Positions 1-6,044 of a stretch of DNA of 6,099 nucleotides are shown here, piece after piece. The notes under the pieces were generated by a model. That model worked only from the letters and a program-made list of their open reading frames with translations. It was not told where the DNA came from and searched no databases. Position numbers and translations under genes: made by a program. The stretch is from UBA8904 sp035448625. GTDB taxonomy: Bacteria; Desulfobacterota; Syntrophia; Syntrophales; Smithellaceae. The stretch covers positions 1 to 6,099 of the forward strand of contig DAOTJI010000107.1 of the NCBI GenBank assembly GCA_035448625.1. Direction: 5' to 3'. The number at the start of each line of letters is the position of its first letter. Positions within the stretch are counted from its first letter, which is position 1.

Positions 1-55
1 GCGTATCTGAATGGGGTTCAGAGGGCCGGTGGTTCAAATCCACTCGCCCCGACCA
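1..55 (+). tRNA. tRNA-Pro(GGG), 3' part; 5' end lies outside the window
   Basis: This proline tRNA reads CCC and perhaps CCU codons; its 5' third is cut off by the window edge. Positions 1-5 fit the 3' strand of the D stem plus base 26. The anticodon stem TCTGA/TCAGA (6-10 with 18-22) is fully paired. It closes a seven-base loop, ATGGGGT, with U33 at 12, anticodon GGG at 13-15 and G37 at 16. A five-base variable loop (23-27) is followed by T stem GGTGG/CCACT around TTCAAAT (28-44). The acceptor 3' strand CGCCCCG (45-51), discriminator A and encoded CCA (53-55) follow. G72 implies C1, so a C1:G72 pair, which is typical of bacterial tRNA-Pro and supports the identity. No terminator is visible after it. 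Confidence 0.93.
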
Positions 56-162
56 TTTCTCCCACATCTTTCTCTTGCATTCAGGGGAATTATACTTTAC
101 AGAAGGCCGCCGGCATTGCAATCGGACCGGTTTAGCAAACGTGTGCCGAACAATAATCCGCG

Positions 163-190
163 TTGACATTTTGACCAATGAATATATAAT
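163..190 (+). promoter_or_regulatory. Sigma-70-type promoter of tRNA-Leu (and probably of tig onward)
   Basis: A perfect -35 TTGACA (163-168) and a perfect -10 TATAAT (185-190) are separated by 16 bp. Transcription would start near 196-198, about ten bases before the tRNA. The bases just after the -10 are GC-rich (CCCGAAGCC). In stable-RNA promoters this kind of discriminator is associated with stringent (ppGpp) control; that this applies here is an inference. No promoter of similar quality lies between tRNA-Leu and tig, so this one may also drive the protease genes. Confidence 0.85.
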
Positions 191-206
191 CCCGAAGCCA
201 TCACGG

Positions 207-291
207 GCGAGAGTGGCGGAATTGGCAGACGCACTGGACTTAGGATCCAGCGGGTAAAACCTTAGGAGTTCAAGTCTCCTCTCTCGCACCA
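207..291 (+). tRNA. tRNA-Leu(UAG), complete
   Basis: This is a complete 85-nt class II tRNA that reads CUA and, by wobble, other CUN leucine codons. Acceptor strands GCGAGAG (207-213) and CTCTCGC (281-287) pair fully, followed by discriminator A288 and encoded CCA (289-291). The D arm is GCG/CGC (216-218 with 230-232) around a loop with GG. Anticodon stem CTGGA/TCCAG encloses CTTAGGA (239-245), with anticodon TAG at 241-243 and G37. The 13-nt variable region (251-263) can form a short GGT/ACC arm, as expected for Leu. T stem AGGAG/CTCCT encloses TTCAAGT (264-280). The A73 discriminator is the usual leucine identity base. tig starts 43 bp downstream with no intervening terminator. Confidence 0.97.
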
Positions 292-319
292 GAATGAACA
301 TGAAGGATAATACCTAAAG

Positions 320-325
320 AAGGAG
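320..325 (+). promoter_or_regulatory. Shine-Dalgarno that fixes the GTG start of tig
   Basis: AAGGAG at 320-325, within a longer purine run (316-327), lies nine bases before the GTG at 335. The strength of this site, and the fit of the protein N-terminus to trigger factors, decide for the GTG; no ATG in frame nearby competes. Confidence 0.85.
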
Positions 326-334
326 AATCAAGGC

Positions 335-1660
335 GTGAGCGAGCTTTCCGTTAAAGTAGAGGACCTGAGCCAGGTAAAGAAGAAAATATCTTTCGAGATC
401 CCCTGGGCCTATGTAAAAGACGAACTGGACGGCGTTTATCGGTCCATCGGCAAGAAAGCGAAAATCAAGGGTTTTCGTCCGGGTAAAGTACCACGGAAGG
501 TGCTGGAAACCTATTTCAAAAGCGACGCGGAAGGGGAAGCCATCACCAACATCGTCAACCGCTACTACTGGCAGGAGCTGGATGAACGAAAAATCGTGAC
601 ACTTTCCCGCCCCGAAATCGAACAGAACGGGTTGAAGGAAGACACGGATTTTGCCTTCAGCGCATCCTTTGAAACGGAGCCCGACATTGATCCGCAGGGG
701 TATCAGGGAATCGAGCTCACAAAAACCGAAATCAAGGTTTCGGATGCAGACATGGAGAAGCGTCTTCAGGAAATCCGCAAAATGTTTGCCAGCCTTGAGG
801 ACGTCCCGGAAGACCGGCAGGCGGTGATGGGGGATTTTGTCACGATCGATTTTGCGGGAACGCTGGGCGGTGAAGCGCTGCCTGAATTAAAAGCGGACGA
901 CTATCTTCTGGAGCTGGGTTCCAAAAGATTGGTCCCGGGTTTTGAAGAACAGATAACGGGAATGAAAAAGGGCGAAACCCTGGATATTCAGGTCAAGTTC
1001 CCCGACGATTATTCCGAACAGAAGATGGCCGGAAAAGATGTAACGTTCACGGTTACCCTCAAGGAGCTCAAACAGCAGAAACTGCCCGAAATCGATGAGA
1101 ATTTCATAAAGAATTTCGATAAGTACAATACACTGGATGATTTGAAAAATGATGTCCGAAAGTCTATGGAAGAGCAGTGCAGGAGGCAAAGCGACGTAAA
1201 ATTGAAAGAATTGATGACCGAGATTGTGCTCAAAGCCAATGAATTTGAAGCGCCGCCTTCCCTGGTGGAGAGGCAGATTTTCTACATGATGGCCGACACC
1301 CAAAAAAGGATGAGGGCGGCCGGTATGGACGAGAAAAATTCGATGGAACTGAGCTTCCGGATGCATGATCAGTTCAAAACCGACGCGGAAAAAACGGTCA
1401 AATCCTTTCTTTTGTTCAAAAAAATAGCCGAAAAAGAAGCCATCACGGTAACCGATGAAGATATTGAAAATCATATCAAAGAATTAGCGGATATCCATCA
1501 TATGAATCCTGAATCCGTCCAAAAAATTTACGAAGACGGGGAGAAAAAAGAATCCCTGAAAGCGGATATTCTCCAGAAAAAGGTATTTGACTTTATCGAA
1601 CAGAGGGCCAATATTAAGGTCATTGAAAAGGTCGGAATGGGTGAGGAGGCTGCTGAATGA
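335..1660 (+). CDS. tig: Trigger factor, ribosome-associated chaperone and peptidyl-prolyl isomerase
   Basis: Trigger factor docks beside the exit tunnel on ribosomal protein L23 and shields nascent chains in the cytoplasm; its central domain catalyses cis-trans isomerisation of prolyl bonds. The product is 441 residues, close to the E. coli protein (432). Residues 1 to about 112 form the ribosome-binding domain and carry the docking signature GFRPGKVP at 46-53. An FKBP-type isomerase domain covers about 151-246 (GDFVTIDFAG at 166-175, LGSKRLVPGFEEQ at 194-206). The remainder, to 441, is the helical, charged C-terminal chaperone domain, which in this family supplies the arms that cradle substrate. 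Translation starts at GTG behind AAGGAG. The stop TGA (1658-1660) overlaps the clpP start as ATGA, which suggests translational coupling. tig heading clpP-clpX-lon is a common bacterial arrangement. No truncation or frameshift is seen. Confidence 0.97.
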   Translation: MSELSVKVEDLSQVKKKISFEIPWAYVKDELDGVYRSIGKKAKIKGFRPGKVPRKVLETYFKSDAEGEAITNIVNRYYWQELDERKIVTLSRPEIEQNGLKEDTDFAFSASFETEPDIDPQGYQGIELTKTEIKVSDADMEKRLQEIRKMFASLEDVPEDRQAVMGDFVTIDFAGTLGGEALPELKADDYLLELGSKRLVPGFEEQITGMKKGETLDIQVKFPDDYSEQKMAGKDVTFTVTLKELKQQKLPEIDENFIKNFDKYNTLDDLKNDVRKSMEEQCRRQSDVKLKELMTEIVLKANEFEAPPSLVERQIFYMMADTQKRMRAAGMDEKNSMELSFRMHDQFKTDAEKTVKSFLLFKKIAEKEAITVTDEDIENHIKELADIHHMNPESVQKIYEDGEKKESLKADILQKKVFDFIEQRANIKVIEKVGMGEEAAE

Positions 1661-2259
1661 ATTTGATCCCCATGGTGGTGGAGCAGGATGGACGGGGTGA
1701 AAGAGCGTTTGATATCTATTCCCGGCTTTTAAAGGACCGGATTATCTTTCTGGGAACGGCGATCGACGACAATGTGGCCAACGTGGTGGTCGCCCAGATG
1801 CTTTATCTTGAGGCCGAAGATCCGGACAAGGAGATTTTTTTCTACCTGAACTCGCCCGGCGGGCATGTCAGCTCAGGAATGGCGATTTACGATACGATGC
1901 AGTACATCAAGCCCCATATTTCCACGGTGTGCATGGGTCAGGCGGCCAGCATGGCGGCGCTTTTGCTGGCGGCCGGAGAAAAAGGGAAAAGGTTTGCGCT
2001 GCCGCATTCACGGATTCTGATCCATCAGCCGCTGGGAGGATTTCAGGGGCAGGCAACGGATATCGATATTCAGGCGAGGGAAATCCTGCGCCTGAAGGAA
2101 GACCTCAACAAAATTCTGGCGGAATTGACCGGCCAGCCGCTGGAAAAAGTAATGAACGACACGGAACGGGATTACTTCATGACCAGCCAGCAGGCGAAAG
2201 ATTATGGAATCATTGACGAAATAGTCATCCGGAAACCGTTGGAGTCCGGCGTCAAATAA
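1657..2259 (+). CDS. clpP: ATP-dependent Clp protease proteolytic subunit (ClpP)
   Basis: ClpP is the serine peptidase (family S14) of the Clp proteases. It assembles as two stacked heptamers and cleaves chains fed in by an AAA+ partner, here presumably the adjacent ClpX. The product has 200 residues, the usual length. The catalytic triad is intact: Ser98 in GQAASMAA, His123 in ILIHQPLGG and Asp172 in ERDYF. The oxyanion-hole region NSPGG (65-69) and the head-domain and handle segments are also present. The N-terminus (MNLIPMVVEQ) is short, so any propeptide would be only a few residues, less than the 14 in E. coli. The start ATG overlaps the tig stop and has GAGGAGG (1643-1649) seven bases upstream. 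An in-frame ATG at 1672 (codon 6) is possible, but its spacing from that site is worse. The stop TAA is 12 bp before clpX. Confidence 0.98.
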   Translation: MNLIPMVVEQDGRGERAFDIYSRLLKDRIIFLGTAIDDNVANVVVAQMLYLEAEDPDKEIFFYLNSPGGHVSSGMAIYDTMQYIKPHISTVCMGQAASMAALLLAAGEKGKRFALPHSRILIHQPLGGFQGQATDIDIQAREILRLKEDLNKILAELTGQPLEKVMNDTERDYFMTSQQAKDYGIIDEIVIRKPLESGVK

Positions 2260-2264
2260 AGGAG
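2259..2264 (+). promoter_or_regulatory. Shine-Dalgarno that fixes the GTG start of clpX
   Basis: AAGGAG at 2259-2264 begins on the last base of the clpP stop codon and lies seven bases before the GTG at 2272. This favours the GTG over the in-frame ATG at 2308, which has no comparable site and would leave only three residues before the first zinc-binding cysteine. Confidence 0.82.
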
Positions 2265-2271
2265 AACTTCA

Positions 2272-3531
2272 GTGATCAAGAGAAACAAGGACAATCGGGG
2301 ACAGGGTATGCTTTTTTGCTCATTTTGCGGGAAAATGCAAAGCGAAGTACGCAAGCTGGTAGCAGGCCCGACGGCCTATATCTGCGATGAGTGCATCGAA
2401 CTGTGCCGGTGCATCGTCGAGGAGGACGAGAAAACGGTAGAAAAAGGCCATAAAAATGTTCTGCCGGAACCGAAGGAAATCAAGCGGTTTCTGGATTCCT
2501 ATGTGATCGGGCAGGAAAAGACCAAAAAAATCCTCTCCGTCGCGGTATATAATCATTACAAAAGGCTTTTCTCCAACACCGGTTCGAGCGACGGCGTCGA
2601 AATTCAGAAAAGCAACGTCCTGCTCATCGGGCCCACCGGTTCGGGGAAAACACTGCTCGCGAAAACGCTGGCCAAATTCCTCAACGTTCCCTTTACCATC
2701 GCGGATGCCACCACGCTGACGGAAGCGGGCTATGTGGGAGAGGACGTGGAAAACATCATCCTCAGTCTCCTGCAAAATGCCGATTATGACGTGGCCCGTG
2801 CCTCGAAAGGCATTGTTTATATTGACGAAATAGATAAAATAGCGAAAAAGTCCGGAAATCCCTCCATCACGAGGGACGTATCCGGTGAAGGCGTTCAGCA
2901 GGCTCTGCTGAAAATCATGGAAGGAACCTTGGCCAACATCCCGCCGAAGGGAGGCCGGAAGCACCCGCAGCAGGAATTTATCCAGGTCGATACGACCAAT
3001 ATCCTGTTCATCTGCGGAGGCGCCTTCAATGACCTCGAAACGATCATTTCCAGAAGAATCGGCACCAACACCATGGGTTTCGGCGCGGAAATCAAAAGCA
3101 AGAAGGAAAAAAGAGTCGGGGACGTTCTGGCCGAAGTGCGGTCCGAAGACCTTCTCAAATTCGGTTTGATTCCCGAATTTATCGGACGCCTGCCGGTGAT
3201 CGCCACGCTGGACGACCTGGAAGAAGCGGCGCTGGTGCGCATTCTGGTGGAGCCCAAGGATGCCATCATCAAACAGTACAAGAAGCTTTTTGAGCTGGAA
3301 AACGTCAATCTCAAGTTTACGGACGGCGCTTTGCGGCGCGTGGCCCAGCTGTCCATGGAGAGGAAATCCGGGGCACGGGGGCTGCGATCCATCCTGGAAA
3401 ACACCATGCTGGAAGTGATGTACGACATTCCGTCGCAGCGGGACATCAAGGAATGCGTCATCAGTGAAGAAGTGGTTCTCAACCAGGAAAAACCGATTAT
3501 GATCTATGATCAGAAATCCGAATCCGCATAA
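2272..3531 (+). CDS. clpX: ATP-dependent Clp protease ATP-binding subunit ClpX
   Basis: ClpX is a hexameric AAA+ unfoldase that recognises degradation tags such as ssrA, unfolds the protein and threads it into ClpP; it also remodels complexes on its own. The product is 419 residues, near the E. coli 424. The N-terminal C4 zinc-binding domain has Cys16, Cys19, Cys38 and Cys41. The AAA+ module follows: Walker A GPTGSGKT (120-127), pore-1 loop GYVG (153-156), Walker B IVYIDE (181-186), RKH pore loop (229-231), arginine finger Arg306 in IGRLP, and sensor 2 Arg369 in SGARGLRS. The ClpP-docking loop reads MGF (268-270) where E. coli has IGF, a conservative but notable change. It starts at GTG, 12 bp after clpP, so the partner subunits are made from the same message. 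The last codons and stop lead into an unusual junction with lon. Confidence 0.98.
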   Translation: MIKRNKDNRGQGMLFCSFCGKMQSEVRKLVAGPTAYICDECIELCRCIVEEDEKTVEKGHKNVLPEPKEIKRFLDSYVIGQEKTKKILSVAVYNHYKRLFSNTGSSDGVEIQKSNVLLIGPTGSGKTLLAKTLAKFLNVPFTIADATTLTEAGYVGEDVENIILSLLQNADYDVARASKGIVYIDEIDKIAKKSGNPSITRDVSGEGVQQALLKIMEGTLANIPPKGGRKHPQQEFIQVDTTNILFICGGAFNDLETIISRRIGTNTMGFGAEIKSKKEKRVGDVLAEVRSEDLLKFGLIPEFIGRLPVIATLDDLEEAALVRILVEPKDAIIKQYKKLFELENVNLKFTDGALRRVAQLSMERKSGARGLRSILENTMLEVMYDIPSQRDIKECVISEEVVLNQEKPIMIYDQKSESA

Positions 3532-3562
3532 TGCAATGAGCAGGCGCAGGAAGAAAAAATGA
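3529..3562 (+). other. clpX-lon junction with chained stop/start codons and a mini-ORF
   Basis: Three overlaps link the clpX stop to the lon start. The clpX TAA (3529-3531) overlaps an ATG (3531-3533) as TAATG; that frame reads Met-Gln and stops at TGA (3537-3539). This TGA overlaps another ATG (3536-3538) as ATGA, which opens an 8-codon frame, MSRRRKKK, ending in TGA (3560-3562). That TGA overlaps the lon ATG (3559-3561) as ATGA. The only Shine-Dalgarno-like element is AGGAAG (3548-3553), five bases before the lon start and inside the mini-ORF. The arrangement is read directly from the sequence. A role in re-initiation or coupling is inference, and chance is a real alternative. Confidence 0.4.
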
Positions 3563-5967
3563 CCGAAGAAAAAGACGATACCCTTAAAAATACAACGAAC
3601 ATCATTCCGCTGCTGCCGCTTCGCGACGTGGTGGTGTTTCCGCACATGATCGTGCCGCTTTTCGTCGGCCGTGAAAAGTCCATCGCGGCGCTGGAATCCG
3701 CCATGAAGTATGAAAAAGGAATTTTCATGGTGGCCCAGAAAAACGCCAAGAAAGACGATCCGACCGAGGACGACATTTATTCGGTTGGAACGATCGGCAT
3801 CATCATCCAGCTTCTGAGGCTCCCGGATGGAACGGTGAAGGTGCTGGTGGAGGGCAAGGCGCGCGGCGCCATTCTCGAGTATGTGAAGAACGACGATTTC
3901 TTCCTGGTCCGGGTCGCGGATATCGAAGATGTCGATGACGACCCGGGAGACGTGCGAAAACAGGCCCTGATGCGCAGCATCAAGGAATCCTTTGAGCTTT
4001 ATCTGAAGCTCAGCAAAAAAGTGCATGTGGAAATGATGGGCACGATCGCCGGCATCGAAGATCCATCCAAACTGGCCGATGTCGTGGTGACTCATTTGAA
4101 CGTCAAACTCGAAGACAAACAGCGGATCATGGAAATCTTCAACATCGGCGAAAGGCTGGAAGCCATCTATTCGCTGATGCTCTCCGAGATCGAAATTCTG
4201 CAGGTGGAGGAAAAGATCAAGCGCCGCGTCAAAAAACAGATGGAAAAGACGCAGAAGGATTACTACCTCAACGAGCAGATGCGCGCCATTCAGAAGGAAA
4301 TGGGCGAGAAGGACGATTTCAAGAATGAAATCGCAGAACTCGAGAAGCGCCTCAAACAGAAGAAACTCTCCGAGGAAGCAACCAAAAAAGTCCGCCAGGA
4401 AATCAAAAAGCTGCAGATGATGGCCCCCATGTCGGCGGAGGCCACCGTCGTGCGCAATTATATCGACTGGCTTCTGGACATGCCCTGGTCGGAGGTAACG
4501 GAAAACAAATACACGCTCAAGGAGTCGGAGGCGATTCTCGATGAGGATCACTACGGCCTGAAAAAGGTGAAGGAACGGATCATCGAATATCTGGCCGTTC
4601 AATCCCTCGTCAAGAAAAATAAAGGGCCGATCCTGTGCCTCGTCGGGCCTCCCGGCGTGGGAAAAACGTCCATTGCCAAATCCGTCGCCCGCGCCACCAA
4701 CCGAAAATTTGTTCGCATTTCGCTGGGCGGCGTGCGGGACGAGGCGGAAATCCGCGGCCATCGCCGGACCTATATCGGGGCCATGCCCGGCAAGATCATT
4801 CAATCCCTGAAAAAGGCCGGCTCCAACAACCCCGTTTTCTGCCTCGACGAAGTGGACAAGCTCTGCTCCGATTTTCGCGGCGATCCTTCCTCGGCGCTTC
4901 TGGAAGTCCTGGACCCCGAGCAGAACGTGGCGTTCAACGACAATTATCTGGACGTGGATTATGATTTGTCCGATATTCTGTTCATTACAACCGCCAATGT
5001 TTTGCAGACGATTCCCGCGCCCCTGCAGGACCGGATGGAAGTGATCCGCATTGCCGGCTACACGGAACAGGAAAAAATGCAGATTGCCATTAAGTTCCTG
5101 CTGGCCAAGGAAATGGAAGCCAACGGGCTTTCGCCCGAATCCATCGAATTCACCAATCAGGCCCTGCTGCGCATCATCCGCCAATACACGCGCGAGGCCG
5201 GTGTGCGCAACCTGGAGCGGGAAATTGCCTCCATCTGCCGAAAGGTCGCCAAAGAAATCGTCAGCAACGGAAACCGCAAAAAAATTGTGATCAGCTCCAA
5301 AAATATACCGAAATATTTGGGCGTTCCGAAATTCCGCCACGGCGAAACGGAGGAAAACAATCAGATCGGTTTGACGACGGGCCTGGCCTGGACGGAGGTC
5401 GGCGGCGAGCTGCTGGCGATCGAGGCTTCCATCATGGAAGGAACGGGCCGCATGGTCATGACCGGCAAGCTTGGCGACGTAATGCAGGAATCGGTGCAGG
5501 CGGCTCTCTCGTACATCCGGACGCGCGCGGAGCGTTTCGGCTTGCCGAAAAACTTTTACAAAAAGATTGACATTCACGTCCATGTGCCGGAGGGGGCCAT
5601 TCCCAAGGACGGGCCGTCCGCCGGCATCGCCATGGCCACTTCGATTGCCTCGGCGCTCATTAAAAGGAAAGTCCGGGCCGACCTGGCCATGACCGGCGAG
5701 ATCACCCTCAGGGGAAGGGTTTTGCCGATCGGCGGCCTGAAGGAAAAAATTCTGGCGGCTCACCGCGGAAATATCAAAACCGTCCTGATTCCCAAGGACA
5801 ATGAAAAGGATTTGTCGGAAGTGCCGCGCAATGTTCAAAATGCGATGAAGATCGTTTTTGTCGAACACATCGATGAGGTGCTGGAAATTGCGCTGGTCAA
5901 GGAAGACGAGCTCTTCGGCAACACGGTGGGAAGCGACGTTCCGGCCGGGGCCCCGTCCGTGAATTAA
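3559..5967 (+). CDS. lon: ATP-dependent protease Lon (LonA type)
   Basis: Lon is a homohexameric cytoplasmic protease with ATPase and peptidase on one chain; it removes misfolded proteins and short-lived regulators. The product is 802 residues, typical for bacterial LonA (E. coli 784). The N-terminal substrate-binding domain begins IIPLLPLRDVVVFPH (15-29). A charged coiled-coil region spans about 215-285. The AAA+ module has Walker A GPPGVGKT (363-370), pore-loop Tyr405 in YIGAMPG, Walker B VFCLDEVDK (426-434), sensor 1 Asn480, arginine finger Arg492 in LQDRME, and sensor 2 Arg550. The protease domain (about 605-785) carries the Ser-Lys dyad: Ser687 in PKDGPSAG and Lys730 in GGLKEK, 43 residues apart as in E. 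coli (679 and 722). The start ATG has a modest AGGAAG five bases upstream. clpX ends 27 bp earlier. No heat-shock promoter is recognisable just upstream, so expression from the operon is likely. Confidence 0.98.
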   Translation: MTEEKDDTLKNTTNIIPLLPLRDVVVFPHMIVPLFVGREKSIAALESAMKYEKGIFMVAQKNAKKDDPTEDDIYSVGTIGIIIQLLRLPDGTVKVLVEGKARGAILEYVKNDDFFLVRVADIEDVDDDPGDVRKQALMRSIKESFELYLKLSKKVHVEMMGTIAGIEDPSKLADVVVTHLNVKLEDKQRIMEIFNIGERLEAIYSLMLSEIEILQVEEKIKRRVKKQMEKTQKDYYLNEQMRAIQKEMGEKDDFKNEIAELEKRLKQKKLSEEATKKVRQEIKKLQMMAPMSAEATVVRNYIDWLLDMPWSEVTENKYTLKESEAILDEDHYGLKKVKERIIEYLAVQSLVKKNKGPILCLVGPPGVGKTSIAKSVARATNRKFVRISLGGVRDEAEIRGHRRTYIGAMPGKIIQSLKKAGSNNPVFCLDEVDKLCSDFRGDPSSALLEVLDPEQNVAFNDNYLDVDYDLSDILFITTANVLQTIPAPLQDRMEVIRIAGYTEQEKMQIAIKFLLAKEMEANGLSPESIEFTNQALLRIIRQYTREAGVRNLEREIASICRKVAKEIVSNGNRKKIVISSKNIPKYLGVPKFRHGETEENNQIGLTTGLAWTEVGGELLAIEASIMEGTGRMVMTGKLGDVMQESVQAALSYIRTRAERFGLPKNFYKKIDIHVHVPEGAIPKDGPSAGIAMATSIASALIKRKVRADLAMTGEITLRGRVLPIGGLKEKILAAHRGNIKTVLIPKDNEKDLSEVPRNVQNAMKIVFVEHIDEVLEIALVKEDELFGNTVGSDVPAGAPSVN

Positions 5968-5978
5968 CGCGGGTTTTT
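5952..5978 (+). terminator. Possible intrinsic terminator overlapping the end of lon
   Basis: CCCG (5952-5955) pairs with CGGG (5970-5973). After a two-base bulge (TC, 5956-5957), CGT (5958-5960) pairs with ACG (5967-5969), closing a six-base loop GAATTA. Five T residues follow (5974-5978). The stem is short and bulged, so it is a weak candidate. The lon stop codon lies in the loop and at the foot of the 3' arm. A stronger terminator is not visible before tRNA-Val. Confidence 0.45.
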
Positions 5979-5991
5979 ATGGTTTTACCGC

Positions 5992-6020
5992 TTGACAAGC
6001 CCACGGGATGTTGCTAGAAG
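5992..6020 (+). promoter_or_regulatory. Sigma-70-type promoter of tRNA-Val
   Basis: A perfect -35 TTGACA (5992-5997) is followed after 17 bp by TAGAAG (6015-6020), which matches four of the six -10 consensus bases. TGC directly before it (6012-6014) gives an extended -10 motif that could compensate. Transcription would start near 6026-6028, leaving a leader of roughly 18 bases that contains a run of six T (6030-6035). Confidence 0.72.
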
Positions 6021-6044
6021 CCAATCAGCTTTTTTCGGGCAAGT

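Noticed and set aside
11..22. First impression of a long variable arm (class II tRNA such as Ser) at the window start
   Set aside because: The hairpin is the anticodon arm: seven-base loop ATGGGGT with a five-base variable loop after it. Together with the implied C1:G72 pair, this identifies tRNA-Pro(GGG).
91..96. TATACT as a -10 box in the tRNA-Pro/tRNA-Leu spacer
   Set aside because: The nearest -35-like TTGCAT (75-80) is only 10 bp away, and there is no match at proper spacing.
105..130. GC-rich imperfect inverted repeats with an ATTGCAAT palindrome, as a terminator or operator
   Set aside because: Stems are at most four base pairs or need a two-base loop. Only TTT follows, so it is neither a convincing terminator nor a recognisable operator.
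75..257. Small + strand open frame of 60 codons upstream of tig
   Set aside because: Its C-terminal part (ARVAELADALDLGSSG) is the conceptual translation of the tRNA-Leu gene, a well-known annotation artefact. It also crosses the tRNA promoter and has no good ribosome-binding site.
306..311. GATAAT as a -10 box for a separate tig promoter
   Set aside because: Five of six bases match, but the -35 position falls in the tRNA-Leu acceptor (about 283-288) with no resemblance to TTGACA. A weak promoter cannot be excluded.
887..1474. 195-codon minus-strand open frame inside tig
   Set aside because: It mirrors the Lys/Glu-rich tig sequence as a Phe/Leu/His-rich product, with no domain, and it conflicts with a certain gene.
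2308..2310. ATG at codon 13 as the clpX start
   Set aside because: The upstream GTG has a well-spaced AAGGAG, and ClpX proteins normally carry about a dozen residues before the first zinc-binding cysteine.
4635..5290. Other-frame open stretches inside lon (4635-4964, 5051-5290)
   Set aside because: These are Arg/Pro/Ser-rich frame-shifted readings of lon, whose own frame is intact with all motifs.
2320..5868. 1,182-codon open frame on the minus strand
   Set aside because: It is codon-aligned antisense to clpX and lon and reflects codon bias. The product is an implausible mix rich in Phe, His, Leu and Arg without recognisable domains.
6016..6035. Hairpin AGAAGC/GCTTTT followed by T, as a lon terminator
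   Set aside because: The stem is A-T rich with a G-U pair and uses up most of the T-run, and it overlaps the -10 region of the tRNA-Val promoter.
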